Assembly: GCA_964398985.1 (NCBI GenBank)
Contig: CAYNOS010000015.1
Location: 1-52,256, forward strand
Origin: CAYMRL01 sp964398985
GTDB lineage: Bacteria; Deinococcota; Deinococci; Deinococcales; Trueperaceae
Length of the DNA: 52,256 nucleotides
Reading direction: 5' to 3'
The notes under the pieces are model-generated. The model was given only the letters and a program-made list of their open reading frames with translations, was not told the DNA's origin and did no database searches. A program made the position numbers and the translations under genes. Shown in pieces: positions 15,627 to 24,131 of this stretch; positions within the stretch are counted from its first letter, which is position 1, and the number at the start of each line of letters is the position of its first letter.

Positions 15627-17351
15627 GTGAGCTTCCACTCTGTCTTGTCCATGCCGTCGACGACCCCCGGGAACCGTAGGGGGAGCCATCGTGCAGGGAG
15701 GATCGCAGCCCTTGCCGTCGCCCTGTTCGCATGTCTGGCGCTGGCTACGGCCGCAGCCCAGACCAGCGGCGGCGCGGCGACGGTCCTGTTGCCTGAAGAC
15801 CTCCCGACGCTCAACCCCTACCTCAGCACTGCCTTGATCACGATGCAGGTAGCGCCCGCCATCGTCGAGCCTCTCGTAGCCGTCGCCCCGAACGGCGACT
15901 ACTTCCCCGTCATGGCGGAGCGCGTGCCGACGCCGGAGAACGGCGACGTGGCGGCCGACGGCTTGAGCGTGCAGTGGCGCTTGAAGCCAGGTCTGACCTG
16001 GTCCGACGGAACGCCCGTCACGGCCGATGACATCGTCTTCACGTACGAGGCGGCAACGCAGGGAGAGAACTCCGTGCGCGGCGGGCTGTTCGCCAAGGTG
16101 GTGGCGGTGTCCGCCGTCGACGACTCGACGGCCGCGGTCACGTACAGCGAGTTCGACTCGAGCTACCTCGACCTCTTCCAGTACGGGATCCTGCCACGCC
16201 ACGCCACGGGCGCCGTGGGTGAGATGGGAAGCTGGGACTACAACCGGGCGCCCATCGGCACCGGCCCCTTCGTGCTCGGCGAGTGGCGCACCGGGGACCG
16301 CATGATTATGGACGGCAACGAGAACTTCCGCGAAGCCGGCAAGCCGTACCTCGATCAACTCGTGTTCATGGTCGTGCCGAGCGAGGAGACGCGCGTTGCG
16401 ATGATGGTGCGCGGCGACGCGCAGCGCATGCTGTGGCCGGGAGCCAACCAGCGCGAGACCCTGCAGGCGTCGGGCAACGTCAACTACGTGCTGGTGCCGT
16501 CGATCTGGATCCTGCGCATGTTCCTGAACCTGGGCGAGCGCGGCAATCCCGTCATCGGCCAGGCTCCGCACCCGATCCTCGGCGACGTGAGGGTGCGCCA
16601 GGCCCTGGCTTACGGCATCGACTACGACCTGATCATCGACGAGCTCGCCGAGGGCCGGGTGCAGCGAGCCCACTCCCCGTTCGAGATCGGCTGGTACCAG
16701 TGCGAGGTCGACGGTTACGCCTACGACCCAGAGAGAGCCACGCAGTTGCTCGAGGAAGCCGGCTGGATCATGGGATCGGACGGCGTGCGCGTCGCGCAGG
16801 GTGCCGAGCACGCCCCTGACGGCACGCGCTTGAGCCTCAACGTGATGGGCTACACCGACTTCCGCCTGCTCGAGCAGACCGAGCTCGTGATCGCCGACAT
16901 GTACTCCGACCTCGGCATCGAGCTGAGCGTACGCAACGTCGAGCAGAGCGTCCTGTTCGGTGGCTGGGCCGATGGCGCGGCGCGCAAGACCGGCGAATTC
17001 GACATCCTCATGTACGACACCGGCGCCGGCATCAACCCGCAGACGCACGTCTTCGAGCTGCTCGCCTCCAGTCGCATCCCCAGCCAAGAGAACGAGGGCG
17101 CCGGCGGGAACTACAGTCGCTGGAGCAACCCCGACGTCGATGCTTGGCTCGCCGAGGCCGGCGGCAACCCCAGCCTCACGGTTCGCCATGACGCCTACTG
17201 CAACATCGCCCAAGCCATCAACGACGAGCTGCCTCACATCTACCTCTACCAGTTCGCCGACGGCAGCGCGCTGGCGACGAACCTCAAGGGTGTCGAGCCC
17301 AACACCTGGTCCGGCATCAGCTGGGACGTGTCCGACTGGTACCTGGAGTAA
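15627..17351 (+). CDS. ABC transporter substrate-binding protein, peptide type (SBP family 5)
   Basis: A 574-residue secreted receptor of the second peptide-type importer. The start is GTG 15627 with AAGGA 7 nt upstream. The N-terminus is a long signal peptide: a basic region (GNRRGSHRAGR) then a hydrophobic core ending ATAAAQ, cleavage near residue 45. Family 5 features follow: LLPEDLPTLNPYLSTALIT, the VQWRLKPGLTWSDGTPVTADD block, and VRQALAYGIDYDLII. It is only distantly similar to the binding protein at 651-2222, so the two importers are not a recent duplication. Two permease genes follow. Ligand unknown. Confidence 0.9.
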   Translation: MSFHSVLSMPSTTPGNRRGSHRAGRIAALAVALFACLALATAAAQTSGGAATVLLPEDLPTLNPYLSTALITMQVAPAIVEPLVAVAPNGDYFPVMAERVPTPENGDVAADGLSVQWRLKPGLTWSDGTPVTADDIVFTYEAATQGENSVRGGLFAKVVAVSAVDDSTAAVTYSEFDSSYLDLFQYGILPRHATGAVGEMGSWDYNRAPIGTGPFVLGEWRTGDRMIMDGNENFREAGKPYLDQLVFMVVPSEETRVAMMVRGDAQRMLWPGANQRETLQASGNVNYVLVPSIWILRMFLNLGERGNPVIGQAPHPILGDVRVRQALAYGIDYDLIIDELAEGRVQRAHSPFEIGWYQCEVDGYAYDPERATQLLEEAGWIMGSDGVRVAQGAEHAPDGTRLSLNVMGYTDFRLLEQTELVIADMYSDLGIELSVRNVEQSVLFGGWADGAARKTGEFDILMYDTGAGINPQTHVFELLASSRIPSQENEGAGGNYSRWSNPDVDAWLAEAGGNPSLTVRHDAYCNIAQAINDELPHIYLYQFADGSALATNLKGVEPNTWSGISWDVSDWYLE

Positions 17352-17389
17352 CGGCTGACTACCGCTGAGATGGTGGCAGGCTCTCGCAC

Positions 17390-18364
17390 ATGACGATCTA
17401 CGCTCTGCGTCGGTTGGCCGAGAGCCTGCCGCTTCTGCTGGTGGTCAGCGTCCTCGTCTTCGGACTGCTGCAGGCCAGTCCGGGCAGTCCCCTCGCGCAG
17501 CTGGAGCGCGACTCCAGCATCACGCAGGCCGACATCCAGCGCCTCATGGAGGAGCGCGGTCTCAACGACCCGTGGCTCGTCCAGTACGGGCGCTGGCTCG
17601 GCGGCGCCATGAGAGGCGACCTAGGAGTCTCGCTGCAGACCGGGCGCCCCGCGATGACGGAGCTGCTCGAGCGCATGCCGAACACCGTCCTTCTGGTGGG
17701 CGTGGCGTTCCTGGTGACGCTCTTGATCGCCATTCCCATCGGCGCCTTCAGCGCCGTGCGCCAGTACTCGCTGTTCGACAACGTGGTCACGACGTTGACC
17801 TTCATGGGGCAGTCGATCCCGATCTTCTGGCTCGGCCTCTTGCTGATCCTAGTGTTCTACGTGGGCCTCAGCAACCCCCTCACCGGCGGCCCCCTCTTCC
17901 CCGCCGGCGGCATGTACAGCCTCGGCCGCGAGGGTGAGCTCGCGAACCGCATCTGGCATCTAGTGCTCCCGGTCACCATGCTGGCCAGCACCTGGATCGC
18001 GTGGTACACGCGGTTCCTGCGGGCGTCGATGCTCGACGTGCTGGCGCTCGACTACATCCGCACCGCGCGCGCCAAGGGTGTGGCCTCACGAATCGTGGTC
18101 TTCCGCCACGCCCTTCGCAACGCCGCGATGCCGTTGATCACGCTGATCGGCCTCGATCTGCCGATGCTGTTCTCCGGCGCCTTGTTCACCGAGACGATCT
18201 TCAGTTGGCCCGGCATGGGCCGCCTCTTCTACCAGTCGGCCATGCGCCGCGACTACACGGTGCTGATGGCGATCGTGATGATCACGTCGGTGCTGATCGT
18301 GCTCGCCAACCTCCTCGCCGACCTCGTCTACGCGGCCGTGGATCCACGGATCACCTATGACTGA
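17390..18364 (+). CDS. ABC transporter permease, DppB/OppB type
   Basis: A 324-residue inner-membrane permease. N-terminal helix with VLVFGLLQASPGSPLAQLERD, the usual PGDP-like region in which aspartate is replaced; an EAA loop with the segment RTARAKGVASRIVVFRHALRN; C-terminal DLVYAAVDPRITYD. It begins 38 bp after the binding-protein stop with only a weak GGCAGG upstream of the ATG, so translation may depend on the upstream gene. It overlaps the next permease by 8 bp. Unlike the other two importer operons here, no hairpin is visible between binding protein and permease. Confidence 0.9.
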   Translation: MTIYALRRLAESLPLLLVVSVLVFGLLQASPGSPLAQLERDSSITQADIQRLMEERGLNDPWLVQYGRWLGGAMRGDLGVSLQTGRPAMTELLERMPNTVLLVGVAFLVTLLIAIPIGAFSAVRQYSLFDNVVTTLTFMGQSIPIFWLGLLLILVFYVGLSNPLTGGPLFPAGGMYSLGREGELANRIWHLVLPVTMLASTWIAWYTRFLRASMLDVLALDYIRTARAKGVASRIVVFRHALRNAAMPLITLIGLDLPMLFSGALFTETIFSWPGMGRLFYQSAMRRDYTVLMAIVMITSVLIVLANLLADLVYAAVDPRITYD

Positions 18365-19247
18365 GCGCGGCGTCTGGTCGGAGACCTGGCGGCGCTTCCG
18401 CCAGCATCGGCTGGCGGTCGTCGGCGCCGTCGTCCTACTGCTGATCGTGCTCGCGACTGCGCTGGCGGGTCTCTCGCCACACGACCCGACCTCCACGAAC
18501 CTGCGAGCGCGCTACGAGGGGCCCTCTCTTTCGCACCCGTTCGGCACCGACGACCTCGGGCGCGACACGCTGACGCGCGTGCTCTACGGCGGCCGGGCTT
18601 CGCTGCTGGTCGGGCTGTTGGCCATGGCGATCTCCGTGTCGATAGGCACGCTGGTCGGCGCCCTGGCCGGCTACTTCCGCGGCTGGCTCGACAGCTTGCT
18701 GATGCGCTTCACCGAGTTGTTCCTGAGCGTGCCGTCGCTGTTCGTCCTGATCGTCATGAGCACCTTGTTGTTCGACACCGGGGTCGGTACGGCAGCCGGC
18801 GGCCTCCCGCTCATCGCATTGATCATCGGCGGCATGTCGTGGATGGTGGTCGCCCGCATCGTGCGCTCCAGCTTCCTCGCCATCCGCGAGCGCGCCTTCG
18901 TGGAGGCAGCCCGCTCCGCCGGGGGCGGTCACGCCCGACGCATCTTCCGGCACATCCTTCCCAACGCGGTCGGGCCCATCCTGGTGCAGGCGACTCTCCA
19001 GGTCGCCGTCGCCATCATGGCCGAGTCGGGCCTCAGCTACCTGGGGTTCGGCGTCCAGCCGCCCACCTCGACGTGGGGCAACATGCTCAAGGACGCCCAG
19101 GCAGGCATGACCAGACACCCTCACCTGGCCATCTATCCAGGGCTCATGATCTTCCTCACCGTGATCGCGGTGAACGCCATCGGTGACGGTTTGCGCGACG
19201 CCTTCGACCCGCACAAGGTGGTTCGGCGGCCAAGGTGGCGGAAGTAG
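18357..19247 (+). CDS. ABC transporter permease, DppC/OppC type
   Basis: A 296-residue permease, partner of the preceding gene, which it overlaps by 8 bp. It shows the first membrane helix, the conserved SHPFGTDDLGRDTLTRVLYG segment, later helices, the EAA loop (ARSAGGGHARRIFRHILPN) and LGFGVQPPTSTWGNML near the C-terminus. The C-terminal tail is extended by a basic DPHKVVRRPRWRK. No ATPase gene follows, so this importer must also share ATPases encoded elsewhere. Confidence 0.9.
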   Translation: MTERGVWSETWRRFRQHRLAVVGAVVLLLIVLATALAGLSPHDPTSTNLRARYEGPSLSHPFGTDDLGRDTLTRVLYGGRASLLVGLLAMAISVSIGTLVGALAGYFRGWLDSLLMRFTELFLSVPSLFVLIVMSTLLFDTGVGTAAGGLPLIALIIGGMSWMVVARIVRSSFLAIRERAFVEAARSAGGGHARRIFRHILPNAVGPILVQATLQVAVAIMAESGLSYLGFGVQPPTSTWGNMLKDAQAGMTRHPHLAIYPGLMIFLTVIAVNAIGDGLRDAFDPHKVVRRPRWRK

Positions 19248-19296
19248 TCGAGTAGACACGCGGTCTCCTGCCTTCCTCTGCGTGACTGCCAGCCGC

Positions 19297-19302
19297 TAAC
19301 AT
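19297..19302 (+). promoter_or_regulatory. Leaderless-type -10 element for the RibD/DHFR-like gene
   Basis: TAACAT ends 5 nt before ATG 19308, with no ribosome-binding site in between. Confidence 0.5.
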
Positions 19303-19307
19303 GCGCC

Positions 19308-19925
19308 ATGCGGAAAGTCATCGTTCAGGAGTTCGTGAGCCTCGACGGCGTCATGCAAGCGCCAGGCAGACCGGACGAGGACACCTCGGCGGACTTCGCC
19401 CTCGGGGGCTGGACGGCTCATTACTTCGCCGAGGCCGACGCAGCGGCCGGCGCGTTCATGGCGAAGCACCTGGCGCCCGCGGACCTCCTCCTGGGACGCA
19501 GGACCTACGCGATGTTCGCCGAGTACTGGCCGCAACACGCGGAGCTGTGGCCCGGCGTCCTCGACGTCACGAAGTACGTGGTGAGCACGACCATGTCCGC
19601 GGCGGAGGTGGCTGGCTCGGGCTGGCAGAACTCCCGCCTGCTCGCGAGCATCGCTGACGTCATGGCGCTCAAGAGCGCCGGGGACTCTCCCGTCAAGGTC
19701 ATCGGCAGCAGTGTCCTGACGCAGGCACTCATGGCACATGACCTGGTCGACGAGCTGGTGCTGATGACCTTCCCGATCGTGCTCGGCTCCGGCAAGCGGC
19801 TGTTCGCCGAAGGCTCCAGCCCCGCGAAGTTCCGCATGACCGAGGGCTTCATCACGCCCAATGGCGTGACCTTCGCCCATTACCAGAAGGACGGGAAGGT
19901 CGAGACCGGCGTCGTCGGGGCGTGA
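19308..19925 (+). CDS. Dihydrofolate reductase family protein (RibD C-terminal type)
   Basis: A 205-residue cytoplasmic protein of the RibD C-terminal/DHFR-like fold, NADPH-dependent reductases of mostly unknown substrate. Typical features are the N-terminal VIVQEFVSLDGVMQAPG, GGWTAHYF, the LLLGRRTYAMFAEYWP block, and the VIGSSVLTQALMAHDLVDEL segment that binds NADPH in relatives, followed by FPIVLGSGKRLF. It is complete and in the usual size range. It is a stand-alone domain, so it does not by itself indicate riboflavin synthesis. A leaderless-type promoter precedes it, and it is monocistronic between two unrelated operons. Confidence 0.88.
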   Translation: MRKVIVQEFVSLDGVMQAPGRPDEDTSADFALGGWTAHYFAEADAAAGAFMAKHLAPADLLLGRRTYAMFAEYWPQHAELWPGVLDVTKYVVSTTMSAAEVAGSGWQNSRLLASIADVMALKSAGDSPVKVIGSSVLTQALMAHDLVDELVLMTFPIVLGSGKRLFAEGSSPAKFRMTEGFITPNGVTFAHYQKDGKVETGVVGA

Positions 19926-20006
19926 GGCCCGGTGGTGACGCGTTCGCCGAACGGCGGCCCCGCCACTCGCTTCAGTCAGCCGTGGCGGCGCCGTCCAGGG
20001 CCGCTT

Positions 20007-21149
20007 TCAGAAAGCCGTCCACTTCTCGCTGCTGGCAGCGCTTTCGACCGTGCGCTCGATGAAGCGCACGCCGCGCGCTCCGTCGCCGACGCTCGGGTAG
20101 TCGCCGCGCGTGTCCTCACCCCTCTGGCGACGCCGGATGGCGGCGGCGATCTCGCCGTAGACGTTAGCGAAGGCCTCGAAGAACGCCTCGGGGTGCCCTG
20201 ATGGCAGGCGCGAGGCGCGCTGGGCGGCGTCGCTCAGGTACGGGTTGCCGCGCCTCAGGAGCCTGACAGGGCCCTCCAGCGGTGCGTGCCACAAGTTGTT
20301 CGGGTCTTCCTGCCGCCACGTCAGAGCACCTGTCTCGCCGTACACCTGCAGCACGAGGTCGTTCTCGTGACCGATCTCCACCTGCGAGGCCATCAGCACG
20401 CCTTTCGCGCCGCCTTTGAAGCGCAGCAGCAGGTTACCGTCGTCGTCCAGGCGGCGGCCGGGCACGAAGGTCGTGAGGTCGGCGCAGATGGCGTCCAGCT
20501 CGAGGCCCGTGACCGCCGACAGGAGGTTCTCGGCGTGTGAGCCGATATCGCCGATCGCCCCCGCGGCTCCGCTGCGCGCGGGGTCGGTGCGCCACTCGGC
20601 CTGCTTCGCGCCGGTAGTTTCGAGGTTCGTCGCCAGCCAACCCTGGTGGTAGCCGACGATGACCTTGCGCAGCGCGCCAAGCTCGCCGCCGTGGACGATC
20701 GCGCGCGCCTCCTTGACCATCGGATAACCGGTGTAGTTGTAGGTCACTCCGAACACCACGCCGGTGCGTTTCACGGTCGCGACGAGGTCGGCGGCCTGGT
20801 CGCTGGTGTGCACCAGGGGCTTGTCGGAGACGACGTTGATGCCGGCCTCCGCGAACGCCTTCGCCACCGGGTAGTGCATGTGGTTGGGCGTGACGATCAC
20901 CACCAGGTCGATGCGTTCGTCCTCGGGACGCGCCAGCTCGCCTTCCAGCAGCGCCTCCCAGGTCGGGTAGTTGCGCTCACGCGGCAGGCCCAGCGCCTCG
21001 CCGGAGCGTTGGGCCTTCTCAGGGGTCGAGGAGAGAGCGCCCGCGGTGAACTCGTAGCCGTGGTCGAGCGCCATGGCGTGGCGGTGGACGCCGCCGATGA
21101 ACGCCCCTTCGCCGCCTCCAACCATCCCGTAGCGCAGGCGACGGGTCAC
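20007..21149 (-). CDS. Gfo/Idh/MocA family oxidoreductase
   Basis: A 380-residue NAD(P)-dependent dehydrogenase acting on sugars, inositols or their derivatives. The N-terminal Rossmann fold starts YGMVGGGEGAFIGGVHRHAM; the VVSDKPL motif corresponds to the conserved EKP segment; the C-terminal substrate domain contains GAIGDIGSHAENLL with the expected Asp and His. I set the start at GTG 21149, which overlaps the stop of the upstream isomerase gene (GTGA); a longer open frame exists but lies inside that gene. Operon partner is the sugar isomerase, a combination frequent in inositol- and sugar-acid-degrading clusters. Substrate not predictable. Confidence 0.9.
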   Translation of the reverse strand: MTRRLRYGMVGGGEGAFIGGVHRHAMALDHGYEFTAGALSSTPEKAQRSGEALGLPRERNYPTWEALLEGELARPEDERIDLVVIVTPNHMHYPVAKAFAEAGINVVSDKPLVHTSDQAADLVATVKRTGVVFGVTYNYTGYPMVKEARAIVHGGELGALRKVIVGYHQGWLATNLETTGAKQAEWRTDPARSGAAGAIGDIGSHAENLLSAVTGLELDAICADLTTFVPGRRLDDDGNLLLRFKGGAKGVLMASQVEIGHENDLVLQVYGETGALTWRQEDPNNLWHAPLEGPVRLLRRGNPYLSDAAQRASRLPSGHPEAFFEAFANVYGEIAAAIRRRQRGEDTRGDYPSVGDGARGVRFIERTVESAASSEKWTAF

Positions 21150-22171
21150 GGTCGTTCCGCTGACGAGGCGTCGTCGTCGGCGAACGCCGCGTCGAAGGCT
21201 GTTGCCGACGGCGCGAAGTCGAGGCTTCTGCAGAACGCCGCGGCCTCGGTGGCGCCGTGCACGCGGTCCATCCGCACGTCCTCCCACTCCACCGACAACG
21301 GGCCCTGATAGCCGATGTCGTTGAGCGCGACGATGATCTCCTCGAAGTCCACGTCTCCCCTGCCAACGCTCCGGAAGTCCCAGAAGCGCCGCGGGTCGCC
21401 GAACGTCGTGTGGCCCCCGAACACGCCGGCCTCGCCGTTGCCACGACCCCACCACACGTCCTTCATGTGCACGTGCACGATGCGGTCGGCGAAGCGGCGG
21501 ATGAACGCCACGTAGTCGACGCTCTGATACGCCAAGTGCGAGGGATCGTAGTTGAAGCCGAACGACGGGTGGCCACCTACCGCCTCGATGGCTCGCTCGG
21601 TCGAGGCGATGTCGAACGCGATCTCGGTGGGGTGCACCTCGAGACCGAACCTGACGCCGAGATCTGCGTAGGCGTCGAGGATCGGGGTGAAGCGGCGCCC
21701 GAAGTCATCGAAACCCGTCTGCCAGTACGCCTGCGAAGTGGGCGGGAAGGCGTACAGCGAGTGCCACACCGAGGAGCCGGTGAAGCCGTTGACGATCTCG
21801 AGTCCGAGGTTGGCGGCGGCCTTGCCGGTGAGAATCATCTCCTCGGCGGCTCGTCGTCTCACTCCCTCGGGGTCACCATCGCCCCACACGTGAGCGGGGA
21901 GGATCGTCTGGTGACGCTCGTCGATGCGGTCGCAGACTGCCTGCCCCACCAGGTGGTTGGAGATAGCCAGTAGTTTGAGCCCGTGCTCGTGGAGCAGCGC
22001 CTTGCGGTCGTCGGCGTAGCTGCGGTCCTCGGCGGCGCGCCTGACGTCCAGGTGGTCGCCCCAACAGGCGAGCTCCAAGCCGTCGTAGCCCATCTCTCTC
22101 GCCAAGGGGGCGAGTTCGGCGAGAGGCAAGTCGGCCCATTGGCCGGTGAAGAGGGTCACGGGTCTTGGCAT
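21146..22171 (-). CDS. Sugar phosphate isomerase/epimerase (xylose-isomerase-like TIM barrel)
   Basis: A 341-residue TIM-barrel enzyme of the AP-endonuclease-2 / IolE-IolI superfamily. Metal-ligand positions are suggested by GLEVHPTEIAFD, FNYDPSHLAYQ (Asp and His), IVHVHMKDVWWG and PLSVEWED. The N-terminus is PVTLFTGQWADLPLAELAPL. The start is ATG 22171, preceded by AAGGAGG. The gene overlaps the following Gfo/Idh oxidoreductase by 4 bp, so the two enzymes are co-translated and probably act in sequence on one sugar or cyclitol. No transporter or regulator for that substrate is adjacent. Confidence 0.9.
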   Translation of the reverse strand: MPRPVTLFTGQWADLPLAELAPLAREMGYDGLELACWGDHLDVRRAAEDRSYADDRKALLHEHGLKLLAISNHLVGQAVCDRIDERHQTILPAHVWGDGDPEGVRRRAAEEMILTGKAAANLGLEIVNGFTGSSVWHSLYAFPPTSQAYWQTGFDDFGRRFTPILDAYADLGVRFGLEVHPTEIAFDIASTERAIEAVGGHPSFGFNYDPSHLAYQSVDYVAFIRRFADRIVHVHMKDVWWGRGNGEAGVFGGHTTFGDPRRFWDFRSVGRGDVDFEEIIVALNDIGYQGPLSVEWEDVRMDRVHGATEAAAFCRSLDFAPSATAFDAAFADDDASSAERP

Positions 22172-22281
22172 CAAGCCTCCTTACAGGAAAAGCCCGGGTA
22201 CGAGTCCGTTGCCTCTTCCTACCATTCGGCGCCCCATCTCTACCGCGGTCACCTTTTCGGTGGCCTCGGCCGTATTGCCCC

Positions 22282-22287
22282 TAACAT
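22282..22287 (+). promoter_or_regulatory. Leaderless-type -10 element for the second DinB-like gene
   Basis: TAACAT ends 6 nt before ATG 22294; no ribosome-binding site. Confidence 0.5.
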
Positions 22288-22293
22288 GTGCCC

Positions 22294-22794
22294 ATGAACG
22301 GTCTCCTGCTCGAAGCGTTCAGGCACAGCGCATGGGCGACAGGCACACTCATCTCCGAGCTCAGGCAGCAGCCGGCCGAAGTGCTGGAGCGACCGGCGCG
22401 AGGTTACGGCAGCGTCATCGACACCCTCAATCACGTGGTGCGGTCCGATGCCGGCTACGCGGTCGCGCTCGGTGCCGAGCGACCCGCTTGGCTGGCCCCC
22501 GGTGCGATGACGACCGACCTCGACACGCTGCAGGACCGAGCTGACGAGGTGGCGCAGACTTGGGAGCGGCTGTTGGCCGAGCCCCTGGACGGCGAACGCC
22601 TGCTGTTGCTCGATGCCGGCGCGTTCGAGTGTCGCGCGTCGATCGTCGTCGCTCAGGCCCTACATCACGCTTGCGCGCACCGAGAGCAGGTGCGAGGCGG
22701 TCTGGCCGACAGCGGCGTGAAGGTCAAGGACTTGCAGCCATGGGAGTACTCGCTGGAGTCGGGTCGCGCTCGCGTGCTGCCCGAGCCGCACTAG
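22294..22794 (+). CDS. DinB-like protein
   Basis: A 166-residue protein of the DinB superfamily. The putative metal triad is visible: H47 in DTLNHVVRSD, and H125 and H129 in ALHHACAHREQVRGGL. Members include thiol-dependent transferases (bacillithiol or mycothiol dependent) and damage-induced proteins; which applies here is open. ATG 22294 is chosen over an in-frame ATG at 22288 because the -10 element TAACAT lies 6 nt upstream of it and there is no ribosome-binding site. It is not closely similar to the DinB-like protein at the window's left edge. The nitrilase gene follows 30 bp downstream. Confidence 0.8.
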   Translation: MNGLLLEAFRHSAWATGTLISELRQQPAEVLERPARGYGSVIDTLNHVVRSDAGYAVALGAERPAWLAPGAMTTDLDTLQDRADEVAQTWERLLAEPLDGERLLLLDAGAFECRASIVVAQALHHACAHREQVRGGLADSGVKVKDLQPWEYSLESGRARVLPEPH

Positions 22795-22804
22795 AGTCCT
22801 CTAC

Positions 22805-22810
22805 TAGACT
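22805..22810 (+). promoter_or_regulatory. Possible -10 element for the nitrilase gene
   Basis: TAGACT lies 14 nt before ATG 22825, which would give a leader of only about 7-8 nt without a ribosome-binding site. This is less exact than the other leaderless-type sites. Confidence 0.35.
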
Positions 22811-22824
22811 TCCAGGCCCTCATC

Positions 22825-23622
22825 ATGGTCACAGTCAGGATCGCGCTCGCCAACCTCCGCCAACCGACCTCTTACCAGGAGGCAGCCGCTCTCGCCAGCG
22901 CGGCCGTCGCGGAGGCCGGCCGCCTCGGCGCCAGCGTGATCTGCTTCCCAGAGTGCTTCGTGCCAGGCTACCGCTGGCCCGGCGCACCCGGGCCTTCACC
23001 GGACGCGGCGCTGCTCGAGAACGCACTGGCTGCCGTAGCCGACGCCGCCAGAGCGAGCGAGATCACGGTGATACTCGGAGCCGAGCGCTTCACCGTCGGC
23101 GGGCTGGCGATCTCCGCCTGCGTCATCGGCCCAGATGGCGAGATCGACGGTTGGCAGGACAAGGTGCAGCTTGACCCCTCCGAGGAAGCCGTCTACACGT
23201 CACCAGGCACAGCGCGCCACGTCTTCTCGGCGGGCCCGCTCACCTTCGGCGTGGTGATCTGCCACGAGGGGTGGCGCTATCCGGAGACCGTGCGCGCCGC
23301 GGTTCGCCAGGGCGCGCAAGTGGTCTTCCATCCTCACGCCCACGTCGCCGAGCCCGGCAGCTACCGGCCTGCGACCTTCGCCGAACCCGGCAACTCGTTC
23401 CACGAGAAGGCGATGCTGTGCCGGGCAGCCGAGAACACCTGCTACTTCGCGTCGGTCAACTACGCGAGCGGGGGCTCGGGCACCACGTCGGCCGTCGTCA
23501 GCCCCGACGGTTCGCTGCAGTGCTACCAACCCTACGGGCAGGCGGGACTGCTGGTGGCGGATCTCGACCTGAGCCTCGCCACCGGCATGTACGCCCGGAG
23601 GCTCAGCGGCCGCAGCGGTTGA
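22825..23622 (+). CDS. Carbon-nitrogen hydrolase (nitrilase superfamily)
   Basis: A 265-residue cytoplasmic amidase-like enzyme. The Glu-Lys-Cys catalytic triad is complete: E43 (CFPECFVPGYRW), K113 (WQDKVQLDP) and C146 (VICHEGWRYPE). The overall pattern fits the branch of small omega-amidase/ureidopropionase-like hydrolases. Substrate cannot be read from sequence. The gene has a possible short-leader promoter of its own and its last 20 bp overlap the end of the convergent acetyltransferase gene. Confidence 0.9.
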   Translation: MVTVRIALANLRQPTSYQEAAALASAAVAEAGRLGASVICFPECFVPGYRWPGAPGPSPDAALLENALAAVADAARASEITVILGAERFTVGGLAISACVIGPDGEIDGWQDKVQLDPSEEAVYTSPGTARHVFSAGPLTFGVVICHEGWRYPETVRAAVRQGAQVVFHPHAHVAEPGSYRPATFAEPGNSFHEKAMLCRAAENTCYFASVNYASGGSGTTSAVVSPDGSLQCYQPYGQAGLLVADLDLSLATGMYARRLSGRSG

Positions 23623-24061
23623 TCCTGCTCCACGGCCACGCCTCTTCGAGCCATGACGCCACGGCTTCGGCGAGGGGTGCGTCGAGCTCGGCTCGATCGG
23701 CGCGAACCCACGACTGCACGACGACCTCGTACTTGCCGGAGCGATCCGGGTACAGGTAGACGCAGCCGATCACGTCGCGGTCGACGGGGTCGAGGACCGT
23801 GAACGTGAAGCCCTTGCGGGCAGTGAAGTCCGCGGCGTGGCGGGTCAGGTCCGCAAGGTTGCGCTCGAGAGACATCCCTGCGAGCGGAGGCCAGTTGCCG
23901 TCCGGGTAGCCGGGGGTGGCGCGGATGTGCTCGATGCTCGAGGTCCACGCCGCGTGGTCGGAGTCGTTGTGCTGCGGACCGAGCGGCTCGAGATGGAAGC
24001 TGTCGGCGCGCAGCGCTGTGGGCGGCTCGAAGTCGGCCGGTACGAACGAGGTCTCGGACAT
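23603..24061 (-). CDS. GNAT family N-acetyltransferase
   Basis: A 152-residue protein of the acetyl-CoA-dependent N-acetyltransferase fold. Visible are a beta-strand pair FTFTVLDPVDRDVIGCVYLY, a following strand YEVVVQSWVRADR, and a helix LDAPLAEAVASWLEE. The RxxGxG pyrophosphate loop is not evident: the usual position reads RADRAELDAPL, as in relatives that bind CoA differently. Start ATG 24061, with a -10 element 6 nt upstream and no ribosome-binding site. Its end overlaps the nitrilase gene by 20 bp. Substrate unknown. Confidence 0.75.
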   Translation of the reverse strand: MSETSFVPADFEPPTALRADSFHLEPLGPQHNDSDHAAWTSSIEHIRATPGYPDGNWPPLAGMSLERNLADLTRHAADFTARKGFTFTVLDPVDRDVIGCVYLYPDRSGKYEVVVQSWVRADRAELDAPLAEAVASWLEEAWPWSRINRCGR

Positions 24062-24067
24062 GGCTGA

Positions 24068-24073
24068 ACTCTA
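24068..24073 (-). promoter_or_regulatory. Leaderless-type -10 element for the acetyltransferase at 23603-24061
   Basis: TAGAGT on the minus strand ends 6 nt before ATG 24061; no ribosome-binding site. Confidence 0.5.
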
Positions 24074-24131
24074 AGCCGGGCCCGAGTCCATCTAGGCCTC
24101 GAGCTGGCGACGGGACTTGCGATGGCCCACG

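Noticed and set aside
15213..15814. Very long overlapping reading frames crossing the N run on both strands
   Set aside because: They owe their length to unknown bases and to the duplicated flanks; the translated parts outside the true kinase and binding-protein genes show no family resemblance.
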